Assembly (NCBI GenBank): GCA_016649475.1
Contig: JAENXP010000135.1
Span: 1-6,623 of the forward strand
Direction: 5' to 3'
DNA length: 6,623 nt
Source: Burkholderiales bacterium
GTDB taxonomy: Bacteria > Pseudomonadota > Gammaproteobacteria > Burkholderiales > SG8-39
Of this stretch, positions 1-5,693 are shown piece after piece. The notes under the pieces were generated by a model. That model had not been told where the DNA came from and did no database searches. It saw nothing but the letters and a program-made list of their open reading frames with translations. The translations under genes and the position numbers were made by a program. Each line of letters starts with the position of its first letter. The first letter of the stretch is position 1.

Positions 1-66
1 CGGTGAAAAAAGCGAAATAAAACACGTTGGAAAAGTTGTGTTCGATGTCAACCTGAGGAGGCGAGA
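1..66 (+). promoter_or_regulatory. Leader of the SQR-like gene with a strong ribosome binding site
   Basis: This short stretch is noticeably richer in A and T than the rest of the window, especially bases 7-45. A near-ideal Shine-Dalgarno sequence, GAGGAGG at 55-61, lies five bases before the ATG at 67 and fixes that start. Whether a preceding gene ends here is unclear. One plus-strand frame (bases 2-70) stays open to a TGA that overlaps the ATG at 67 as ATGA, and another ends in a lysine-rich tail at a TAA at 18-20. I cannot tell which, if either, is coding. No convincing promoter hexamers are visible. Confidence 0.55.
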
Positions 67-1206
67 ATGAAAATACTCATTATCGGCGGCGGCATGGGCG
101 GCACTATCCTGGCGAACAATCTTGCGCGGCGCTTGTCCGCGGAGCTGCGATCAGGAAAAGCGCGCATTACCATGCTGTCGGCGTCGGACAAGCATCTGTA
201 CCAGCCCGGCCTGCTCTATCTCGCCATCGGCCGCACCACGCCCGACGCTTTGTATCGCGACCAGGCCGGCTTGCTCGAGCCCGGAATCGAGTTCCACGTC
301 GATCCGGTGGAGGAATTCAAACTCGACAACAACCAGGTCAAGACGAAAAGCGGCAAGACCTACGGCTACGACACGCTGGTGATCGCGACCGGCTCGCGCA
401 TGGTTGCCGAAGAGGTGAAAGGCCTGGCGGAAAACGCCGAGTTCTTCTATACGGAAGAGACCGCGCTCAAGATGATGCGCCGGCTGCAGGAATTCAAGGG
501 AGGCAAGGTGGTGGTCACCGTCGGCGTGCCGCACAAGTGCCCGATGGCGCCGCTGGAGATCACCTTCATGCTGCACGACTACTTCAAGGAGCGCGGCCTG
601 GGCGACAAAGTGCAGTTGCACTACACCTATCCGATCAACCGCGTGCACAGCCTGGAGAACGTCGCGAAATGGGCGGCGCCCGAGTTCGGCCGCCTCGGCA
701 TTACCTCCGAGACCTTCTTCAACATCAAGGAGGTCGACGGCGAGAAACGCATCCTGCGCAGCGAAGAAGGTTCGGAAGTGCCCTTCGACCTGCTGATCGC
801 GATTCCCGCGCACCGCGGAATGGAAGTGATCGAAAAGAACGGGCTGGGCCAGAACGGCTGGATTCCGACCAACAAGACCAAGCTCAACATGGAGGGACGC
901 ACCAACGTCTACGTGATCGGCGATACCACCAACATCCCGATCAGCAAGGCGGGCTCCACCGCACACTTCGAGGCGGAAACCCTGGGCGAGAACATCGCGG
1001 CCATGGTGAAAATGGGCATGGACACGCCGGTGCGCGAATACGACGGCAAGGTGTTCTGTTTCATCGAGGCCGGTCTCGACCGCGCCACCTACGCCATGTT
1101 CAACTACCAGAATCCGCCCGATCCCAAGGCCCCGACCCGTGCCATGCACTGGTTCAAGGCAGCGTACAACAAACTTTACTGGGCGTCGGCGCGTGGCCTG
1201 CTCTAG
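67..1206 (+). CDS. Sulfide:quinone oxidoreductase-like FAD-dependent oxidoreductase
   Basis: This is a 379-residue flavoprotein of the pyridine nucleotide-disulfide oxidoreductase superfamily, closest in character to sulfide:quinone oxidoreductases (SQR), which oxidise sulfide to sulfane sulfur and reduce membrane quinone. The dinucleotide-binding motif GGGMGG is at residues 7-12, the ATG-containing strand (VIATGS) at 105-110, the SQR-like KCPMAPLE segment at 157-164, and the second FAD motif GDTTNIP at 285-291 followed by an SKAGSTAHFEAE stretch. The only two cysteines are C158 and C331, which fits the pair that carries sulfur in SQRs. The last 35 residues are rich in aromatic and basic residues (FNYQNP, HWFKAAYNKLYW), fitting a membrane-surface anchor; there is no signal peptide or membrane helix, so it is probably a cytoplasmic-face peripheral protein. 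It is followed 12 bases later by a DUF1641 gene, a common partner of SQR-like proteins. Other sulfur-handling flavoproteins of the same fold are possible, so no sqr symbol is given. Confidence 0.85.
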   Translation: MKILIIGGGMGGTILANNLARRLSAELRSGKARITMLSASDKHLYQPGLLYLAIGRTTPDALYRDQAGLLEPGIEFHVDPVEEFKLDNNQVKTKSGKTYGYDTLVIATGSRMVAEEVKGLAENAEFFYTEETALKMMRRLQEFKGGKVVVTVGVPHKCPMAPLEITFMLHDYFKERGLGDKVQLHYTYPINRVHSLENVAKWAAPEFGRLGITSETFFNIKEVDGEKRILRSEEGSEVPFDLLIAIPAHRGMEVIEKNGLGQNGWIPTNKTKLNMEGRTNVYVIGDTTNIPISKAGSTAHFEAETLGENIAAMVKMGMDTPVREYDGKVFCFIEAGLDRATYAMFNYQNPPDPKAPTRAMHWFKAAYNKLYWASARGLL

Positions 1207-1218
1207 CCGGGAGGGGAC

Positions 1219-2010
1219 ATGAACGCAGAAGCGAAGGACATTCCCGGCACGATGCAGGAACTGGAAGGCGTCGCGACGGCCGCACGAGACGCGATGACCG
1301 AGGATATTGTCGGCCGCGTCGCCGACAGCGCGGCCGGCGCGATGGATCTGATCGACCAGGTGAACCGCAGCGGCCTGTCGCGCGCGATTCCACAGCTTGC
1401 ACAGATGGTCGAGAACGGCGATCTGCAGCGCCTGGTCAACCTGGCGCGCATCTACGGCTCGGCCGAGGATGCGCTTACCGAGGAAATGATCGGACGCGTC
1501 GCCGACGCTGTAGGCGGCGGTTTGAGCCTGCTCGATCAAGTCAACCGCTCCGGCCTGGAAAAGGCCCTGCCGGTGCTGACGCGGCTGGTTGCAGACGGCG
1601 ACATCGAGCGCCTGGCGCAGCTCGCGCGCGTCTACGGCGCGGCGCAGGACGCCTTGAGCGAGGAGATCGTGGGCCGGCTGGCCGAGGCAGCGAGCGAAGG
1701 GCTGTCGCTGCTCGACCGGCTCAACCGCGGCGGGGCCGGGCGGCTGGTAGAGATGCTCGCCAAATTGGAGGCGAGCGGATCACTTGAGCGCGTCGCTACG
1801 CTCCTGCCTACCTTTGTCGACCGGCTCGACATGGTCGGGGGGCTGCTGGAGGCCATGGAATCGGCCGCGAAGCAGGCCGAGGCCGAACGCACGGAAGGCG
1901 GCATCGTCGCCATGTACAAGATGATGACCGATCCGCGCACGCAGGAAACGCTGCGCTTCATGCTCGCTCTCGGGCAGCATATGCACGAGAGCTACGCGCG
2001 CAGGTCTTGA
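1219..2010 (+). CDS. DUF1641 family protein with three 60-residue repeats
   Basis: This 263-residue protein begins 12 bases after the SQR-like gene, with a strong GGGAGGGG ribosome binding site at 1209-1216, so the two are almost certainly co-transcribed. The C-terminal part (about residues 206-255, with GGLLEAMES and later DPRTQETLRFMLALG) has the glycine pair and the 'DPxxQxxLxFxLAL' signature I associate with DUF1641. Before it lie three tandem copies of a 60-residue unit at residues 24-83, 84-143 and 144-197 (the last shorter), each opening with DA(M/L)(T/S)E(D/E) and carrying a (D)(R/Q)xNR(S/G)G turn near its middle. The protein is predicted almost wholly helical and acidic, with no cysteine, membrane segment or signal peptide. 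Family members are often encoded beside SQR-like or other redox enzymes, but their biochemical role is not established. A scaffold or partner for the flavoprotein is an inference from position. Confidence 0.8.
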   Translation: MNAEAKDIPGTMQELEGVATAARDAMTEDIVGRVADSAAGAMDLIDQVNRSGLSRAIPQLAQMVENGDLQRLVNLARIYGSAEDALTEEMIGRVADAVGGGLSLLDQVNRSGLEKALPVLTRLVADGDIERLAQLARVYGAAQDALSEEIVGRLAEAASEGLSLLDRLNRGGAGRLVEMLAKLEASGSLERVATLLPTFVDRLDMVGGLLEAMESAAKQAEAERTEGGIVAMYKMMTDPRTQETLRFMLALGQHMHESYARRS

Positions 2011-2029
2011 CGCGGGATGCAGCATAAGG

Positions 2030-2049
2030 CCGGCCGCCGCGGCGGCCGG
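2030..2049. repeat. Perfect 20-bp GC-only palindrome
   Basis: Starting twenty bases after the DUF1641 stop codon, the sequence CCGGCCGCCG is followed directly by its reverse complement, centred between 2039 and 2040. As RNA it could form a stem of about eight pairs with a four-base loop, extendable by a G-U pair (2029 with 2050). There is no T-run on either side, so it is not a standard intrinsic terminator, although its position fits a 3'-end stabilising hairpin for the SQR-DUF1641 transcript. It could equally be a protein-binding palindrome. Confidence 0.5.
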
Positions 2050-2065
2050 TGCTGTCGCGTGCGGG

Positions 2066-2248
2066 TCAGTGCCTTGCCTGTATCGTTCGCGAGCCCCGGC
2101 AAGAACCTGTCTTTCGGCGGCGTTGCCAGTTCGGCCGGAATTCTTCAAATGCGCGCAGCACGTCCGCCGCGTACATCAGCGAAGGGCCGCCGCCCATATA
2201 GACTGCGACCGCCAGCGCTTCGGCCGGTTCTCCGGTTGAACGGATAGT
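2066..2248 (-). pseudogene. C-terminal remnant of a carboxymuconolactone decarboxylase/AhpD-like gene
   Basis: Read on the minus strand, the frame from 2248 down to the TGA at 2068-2066 gives a segment starting around base 2230 with GEPAEALAVAVYMGGGPSL and continuing MYAADVLRAFEEFRP. This has the form of the end of CMD/AhpD-like proteins, where a helix leads into a MGGGP motif and an alanine-rich helix ending in EEF. The catalytic cysteine region that should precede it is missing: an in-frame TAG sits at 2251-2249, and translation of 2249-2302 in this frame shows nothing like a CMD domain. The tail after about base 2110 (RRRKTGSC and beyond) looks noncoding-like. The first ATG in frame (2197) would leave only 43 residues. 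I read it as a decayed fragment of a gene once running leftwards, probably cut off when the downstream operon was joined here. A short functional peptide cannot be excluded. Confidence 0.6.
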
Positions 2249-2249
2249 C

Positions 2250-2255
2250 TAATAT
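2250..2255 (+). promoter_or_regulatory. Weak -10 candidate (TAATAT) ahead of the four-gene operon
   Basis: TAATAT lies within a small AT-rich pocket (2243-2257), in otherwise GC-rich DNA, about 48 bases before the operon's ATG. It matches four of six bases of the sigma-70 -10 consensus. No good -35 hexamer is found 16-18 bases upstream: the clear TTGAAC at 2236-2241 is only eight bases away, too close for normal spacing. The operon needs a promoter somewhere after the DUF1641 gene or reads through from it, and this is the best local candidate I can see. Confidence 0.2.
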
Positions 2256-2291
2256 TGCAGGATCGGCGGCTTTCGCTGCCTGATTTTTGTC

Positions 2292-2296
2292 GGGAG
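2292..2296 (+). promoter_or_regulatory. Ribosome binding site that decides the start of the HTH/2Fe-2S gene
   Basis: GGGAG stands six bases before the ATG at 2303. The frame is open further upstream, to a TTG at 2255, but that codon has no comparable Shine-Dalgarno sequence, and the extra 16 residues would come before the helix-turn-helix-like region. The ATG at 2303 is therefore preferred. Confidence 0.55.
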
Positions 2297-2302
2297 CATC
2301 AC

Positions 2303-3769
2303 ATGCAGCAACGGCTAAGCCTGTCCAGGGCGGCGCGGCTGGTGGGTGTTGCGCGCGGAACGCTGCAGCAAATGATCCAGACGGGGGAGTTACGCTCCTT
2401 CGATGGCATGGTGTCGCTAGGCGATCTGATGGAACTTTTTCCCACGGCCCGGCTGGAGAGCGATATCGGGTTCGAGCGCGTCACCAAGATACGGGATGAA
2501 GCTTTTGGCAAGCGCCTGCGTGAGCGCCTGCTGCCGAGCCAGGAAATACTGGCGCAACGCTTGTTCGAGCAAAGCCGCGAACTGGTGGACTTGCGCGCGC
2601 ACCTGCAGCGCTACCATGCCATGGTGGTGCGACTGCGCGAGCGCCTGCAGGAGCAGGAGGTGCACGCTGCGGGAGGGGCGCCGGCTGCCGCGGCGCAGGA
2701 ACTGGGGGCCATCCTCGACCGCGAGCTGGAAGCGGTACTGGGCGGGTCCGATGTGCCGAACCCGCTCGCGGTGATGGATGATATGCTGCGCGTGATGTCC
2801 GCACATGTCGTCATTCACCCCAGCCGCCACGAGTTTTTCGTCGACGGCGCCGATACCATTCTCGATGCTGCGCTGCGCTCGGGGCTCGCCGTCAACTACG
2901 GCTGCAGCAATGGCAACTGCGGGCTGTGCAAGGCGCGCGTGGTGTCCGGCCAGGTGCAGAAAGTCCGTCATCAGGACTATGTGCTGAGCGAGGCGGAGAA
3001 ACGGCAGGGTTACACGCTGCTGTGCTCGAACACGGCTGTTGGGGATCTGGTGATCGAAGCGCTCGAGTCCACCCTGCCGAGCGATATTCCGGAGCAGCAG
3101 ATCGTGGCGCGGGTCAAGGCGGTGCAGGCGCTCGGCGACGACCTGAAGTTGTTGCACCTGCAGACGCCGCGCACCAACCGTCTGCGTTTTCTGGCGGGCC
3201 AGAATTTGACCCTGACGGCGGGCGCGGCCTCGGCGCCGCTGCCGATCGCCAGCTGCCCCTGTGACGACCGCAATCTGCAGTTCCATGTCTTGCGCGATGC
3301 GCAGGACGGCTTCGCGCAGCGCGTATTCGACGGGCTCAAGTCCGGCGACGCCGTCACGCTGTTCGGACCCTGGGGAGACTTCGTCCTGCGCGCCGATTCT
3401 GCGCGCTCCATCATCTTTATCGCCTGCGACACCGGTTTTGCCCCGGTCAAGAGCCTGCTCGAGCACGCCATGGCGCTGGAGTTGTCCGAGCAGCTCTATC
3501 TTTACTGGCTGGCGACGCCTCCGACCGGACATTACCTGGCCAACCTGTGCCGATCCTGGGCCGATGCGCTGGACAACTTCACTTATGTGCCGGTCGCGGC
3601 GGAGCACGGCGACGCGCTCGAGCTGATGCGCGACATCGGCGCCGGCCACCCCGAGCTGAATGGGTTCGACATCTACGTCGCGGGACCGGAAGCATTCGTA
3701 AATACCGCCACGGCAACGCTGCTGGAGCAGGGATTTCCGCAAACACAATTGACTGCCGCGATCGTCTGA
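2303..3769 (+). CDS. HTH-like / 2Fe-2S ferredoxin / ferredoxin-reductase fusion protein
   Basis: This 488-residue protein has four parts. Residues 5-48 resemble a MerR- or excisionase-type helix-turn-helix (LSRAARLVGVARGTLQQMI, then a short strand and SLGDLMELFP). Residues 60-122 form a charged, probably coiled-coil helix (many R, E, L and Q). Residues 168-255 are a plant-type ferredoxin domain with cluster ligands C201, C206, C209 and C241 (CSNGNCGLC and later LLCSN). Residues 264-488 are a ferredoxin-NAD(P)+ reductase-like module with TLFGPWGDF at 352-360, a nucleotide-binding-like DTGFAPVKSLLEHA at 376-389, and YVAGPEAFV at 458-466. The usual RxYS flavin-binding motif is replaced by APLPIAS near 311-317, and the usual GGGTG by ACDTG. 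The C-terminal half recalls phenol hydroxylase or CDP-6-deoxyglucoseen reductases, but FAD binding is doubtful. It is cytoplasmic by appearance and heads a tight four-gene operon. Redox sensing, or electron transfer to a partner in the operon, is inference. Confidence 0.8.
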   Translation: MQQRLSLSRAARLVGVARGTLQQMIQTGELRSFDGMVSLGDLMELFPTARLESDIGFERVTKIRDEAFGKRLRERLLPSQEILAQRLFEQSRELVDLRAHLQRYHAMVVRLRERLQEQEVHAAGGAPAAAAQELGAILDRELEAVLGGSDVPNPLAVMDDMLRVMSAHVVIHPSRHEFFVDGADTILDAALRSGLAVNYGCSNGNCGLCKARVVSGQVQKVRHQDYVLSEAEKRQGYTLLCSNTAVGDLVIEALESTLPSDIPEQQIVARVKAVQALGDDLKLLHLQTPRTNRLRFLAGQNLTLTAGAASAPLPIASCPCDDRNLQFHVLRDAQDGFAQRVFDGLKSGDAVTLFGPWGDFVLRADSARSIIFIACDTGFAPVKSLLEHAMALELSEQLYLYWLATPPTGHYLANLCRSWADALDNFTYVPVAAEHGDALELMRDIGAGHPELNGFDIYVAGPEAFVNTATATLLEQGFPQTQLTAAIV

Positions 3770-3771
3770 CC

Positions 3772-3999
3772 ATGCCCTATTACATCTATAAGCTGCCCAG
3801 CTTTCCCTTGCGCATGCTGGAGAAGCTCGAACAGCATGACGCATTTCGCGACGCCTCCGCGCGCGCCAAGACCTTGCGCGCCGGGCTGCCCCCCGCCGAG
3901 GGCGCCTTGATCAAGGTGATTCTCGCGGACAACGAACTGCACGCCGAGGACCTCCTGTCCCAGCAGCGTGCGCCGCAGCCCAACCCCGACGACGACTGA
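3772..3999 (+). CDS. Small uncharacterised protein, 75 residues
   Basis: The ATG lies two bases after the stop of the 2Fe-2S fusion gene. There is no clear Shine-Dalgarno sequence, so translation is probably coupled to the upstream gene. The protein opens with MPYYIYKL, followed by a helix-forming stretch with FRDASARAKTLRA at residues 25-37, a strand-like IKVILADNE at 47-55, AEDLLSQ at 58-64, and a proline/aspartate tail ending PNPDDD. It has no cysteine, signal peptide or membrane helix. I have the impression of having seen short proteins of this pattern beside redox genes in betaproteobacteria, but I cannot name a family or function. The regular codon use, the in-frame fit between two genes and the compact start-stop spacing support it as real. 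Confidence 0.75.
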   Translation: MPYYIYKLPSFPLRMLEKLEQHDAFRDASARAKTLRAGLPPAEGALIKVILADNELHAEDLLSQQRAPQPNPDDD

Positions 4000-4006
4000 G
4001 CGCGCG

Positions 4007-4519
4007 ATGGACGAATCGGCTTTCCGTCGCGCGCGCGATGCCATGACGCCGCGCCCCTGCGCATTCGAGAAAGCGATGCTCGCCGGGGCATGCAGCTGTT
4101 CGCTGGCTACGCGGCGCAACATCGCCGAACGCGAAACGGTGGCGTGCGAATCTGCGCCCGCACGCGAGGAATGCGCGCAGTTGTGCAGCCTGTTGCGACA
4201 GAAGTCGGCGTTTGCGTTGAAGCTGACGCAGGTGGAGGGGCCCTTGTCCCACGCGCAGGAGATGAAGGTGGAATGCGGGGGACTGCGCGGGCTGATGCAA
4301 TCGCTGGCGACCTGCGTCGAGGTCGCGGTTCCGCTCCGGTCGGCCGCGGCCGCAGAGCCGGGGCCGGCATCGGCCGCCCCGCACGAACCCCCATCGGCCG
4401 CCGATGTGCGCAGCCTGGTGCAGTCCTGCGCCGGGAAATACGGCGGTCTGGTGAACCTGCCGTACTCGCTCATAGTCCAATCGGTCGTTGCCTATCAAAA
4501 CCGCCGCCGCCGGCCGTGA
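4007..4519 (+). CDS. Cysteine-rich uncharacterised protein
   Basis: This is a 170-residue protein starting seven bases after the preceding stop. The frame is open further upstream, but the ATG at 4007 avoids overlap with the small gene and is the natural start. It has nine cysteines: C18, C29, C31, C48, C56, C60, C90, C103 and C141. The first six fall within 43 residues, as PCAFEKAMLAGACSC followed by VAC, EECAQLC and then LLRQKSAFALKL. This spacing suggests a metal or iron-sulfur site, or disulfides, but matches no cluster motif I can name. A low-complexity Ala/Pro linker (about residues 112-131) separates a C-terminal part with CAGKYGGLVNLPYS. There is no signal peptide, so the cysteines would sit in the reducing cytoplasm, which favours metal binding. 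Its place behind a 2Fe-2S electron carrier suggests a redox partner. The function is unknown. Confidence 0.75.
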   Translation: MDESAFRRARDAMTPRPCAFEKAMLAGACSCSLATRRNIAERETVACESAPAREECAQLCSLLRQKSAFALKLTQVEGPLSHAQEMKVECGGLRGLMQSLATCVEVAVPLRSAAAAEPGPASAAPHEPPSAADVRSLVQSCAGKYGGLVNLPYSLIVQSVVAYQNRRRRP

Positions 4520-4524
4520 CAACG

Positions 4525-5577
4525 ATGCCCTTTACCGACTTTCCCCAACTGGTGCAAAGCGTGCAGCGCAACTGCGATATTGCCGACGCTCGCCACGCGC
4601 GCGAGACGACGCTGTGCAACTATCTGCTGGATATGCGCGAGTTCTATCGCTGGGAACACGAGGTTCCCCTGGCACGGGCGCTGCCGCGGCAAGAGCTCGG
4701 AAGCTGGATCACGGAGCGCGAGGCGCTGTGGGACGGACTGCAGGACGGCGACCTGGAGCCGCTGCGCGTGGATAAGCACAGCTACGACGCCTTCGAAGTC
4801 GCAGCCATCAACGCCGCGCTGATGCCCCGGGGCCTGGTCTATGGCGGCGGCTACGGCCGTTTCGGCAAGCCGAATTTCTTTCTGGCGCAACTCGAGCGCA
4901 GCGAGCAGCGCGAGGGACTCAGGATTTTCGTCTCCGGCTGCGAGTATGCGCGCGATCTCACCGCCCCGCCTGCGGCGCTCCTCGACGGTGCGGTATTCCT
5001 GCGCCGGGACGCGCTGCGACGCTGGCTGTGGGACAAAATCGAAATCTGGGGCGTGCGTAAATCGGACGGCGCGTTGAAGTCTGCGCTGGATTGCTATGGC
5101 TTTGCGGCGGACGCGGAGCAGGCGCTGGAGCGCATGTCGGAACAGGAGGCGGAGACGCTGATCCTGCACGAACTCGGCGAAGCCATGGCCGAACCCCTGC
5201 TCGGGCCCGTCTGGCGGGATCTGATCGCATCGTTTAAAGGGCGGCGGGCAGAAATTCTCGCGCGCGCAGTGCGCGACAACCTGGCCGACTGCCTGTCCAC
5301 GCTGCCGCGCTTGATCGAACGCGAGGCAACCGGCTCGATGCACTTTTATTTCGCCAACTTCGAGGGCGTGCGCAGCAAAGTATTTCCGCTGCTGGCTCGG
5401 GCTTACCGCGACTGGCGCGAGTCCGGAAGTCTTGCTCCTTTGCGCGAAGCTGCGCAGATGGGCAGTGCACACTGGCATCAGGCCGCGCTGTCGCTGCTGC
5501 GCGTGCATCAGGCCGATCCTGCCGCCGAGCAGGCCATTGCCGCGTGGATCGAGGATCCGGCGGCGATCTCACTCTAA
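4525..5577 (+). CDS. Uncharacterised 350-residue protein of a four-gene redox operon
   Basis: The start is the ATG at 4525, five bases after the stop of the cysteine-rich gene. The frame is open well upstream, but an earlier start would overlap that gene. The N-terminus (VQRNCDIADARHARETTLCNYLLDMREFYRW) is mostly helical, followed by a glycine-rich LVYGGGYGRFGKPNFFLAQL region at 104-123, a strand-like GLRIFVSGCEYARDL at 131-145, a charged helix with DALRRWLWDKIEIW at 162-175, and ILHELGEAMAEP at 213-224. The HELGE segment recalls metal-binding helices but lacks a full HExxH, so no enzyme class is claimed. It has five cysteines and no signal peptide or membrane segment. From memory the pattern resembles a family NCBI has called Sfum_1244; I cannot verify this. 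It ends the operon, just before two hairpins. Confidence 0.75.
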   Translation: MPFTDFPQLVQSVQRNCDIADARHARETTLCNYLLDMREFYRWEHEVPLARALPRQELGSWITEREALWDGLQDGDLEPLRVDKHSYDAFEVAAINAALMPRGLVYGGGYGRFGKPNFFLAQLERSEQREGLRIFVSGCEYARDLTAPPAALLDGAVFLRRDALRRWLWDKIEIWGVRKSDGALKSALDCYGFAADAEQALERMSEQEAETLILHELGEAMAEPLLGPVWRDLIASFKGRRAEILARAVRDNLADCLSTLPRLIEREATGSMHFYFANFEGVRSKVFPLLARAYRDWRESGSLAPLREAAQMGSAHWHQAALSLLRVHQADPAAEQAIAAWIEDPAAISL

Positions 5578-5582
5578 GAACC

Positions 5583-5606
5583 CGTAACAAAAGTCATTTT
5601 GTTACG
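5583..5606. repeat. Perfect 10-bp inverted repeat with four-base loop
   Basis: CGTAACAAAA (5583-5592) and its exact complement TTTTGTTACG (5597-5606) enclose the loop GTCA, starting six bases after the stop codon of the 350-residue gene. With A/T-rich inner arms it is symmetric for both strands, so it could be the base of a two-way terminator for the convergent genes. It also has the length and dyad form of a regulator-binding site. The T-run lies within the stem, not after it, so by itself it is not a classical intrinsic terminator. Confidence 0.6.
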
Positions 5607-5624
5607 CTCTGACCTAGGGGGAAC

Positions 5625-5654
5625 ACGAGGGGGCTTATCCTCCTCGTTTGGTTA
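5625..5654 (+). terminator. Probable intrinsic terminator of the four-gene operon
   Basis: A nine-pair stem with one G-U pair joins ACGAGGGGG (5625-5633) to CCTCCTCGT (5639-5647) around the loop CTTAT. It is followed by TTGGTTA, a short T-containing tail. Its position after the operon's last stop and before the convergent minus-strand gene fits transcription termination. The tail is weaker than an ideal T-run, so efficiency may be partial or may depend on the hairpin just upstream. Confidence 0.5.
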
Positions 5655-5693
5655 GAGACAGCGGCCCGCACTGCGCTTTGGCCGGGCTAGCGG

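Noticed and set aside
151..1539. Long minus-strand open frame of 462 codons opposite the SQR and DUF1641 genes
   Set aside because: It is the antisense shadow of two well-supported genes in GC-rich DNA, spans their boundary, and its translation (many H, R, A and V, no domain motif) looks noncoding.
2017..2247. Plus-strand open frame of 76 codons in the gap after the DUF1641 gene
   Set aside because: It runs through the GC palindrome, is arginine/proline-rich, has no ribosome binding site, and the opposite strand carries recognisable CMD-like sequence.
2236..2255. TTGAAC and TAATAT as a -35/-10 promoter pair
   Set aside because: They are only eight bases apart, far short of the 16-18 expected; only the -10-like element is kept, at low confidence.
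2255..2302. Earlier TTG start giving a 504-residue HTH/2Fe-2S protein
   Set aside because: There is no Shine-Dalgarno sequence before the TTG, whereas GGGAG stands six bases before the ATG at 2303.
2417..3844. Minus-strand open frame of 475 codons opposite the 2Fe-2S fusion gene
   Set aside because: The plus strand carries clear ferredoxin and reductase motifs across the same bases, and the minus translation is arginine/glutamine-rich without recognisable motifs.
4495..5508. Minus-strand open frame of 337 codons opposite the 350-residue gene
   Set aside because: The plus-strand frame fits a compact operon and has a more natural composition; the minus frame is an antisense shadow.
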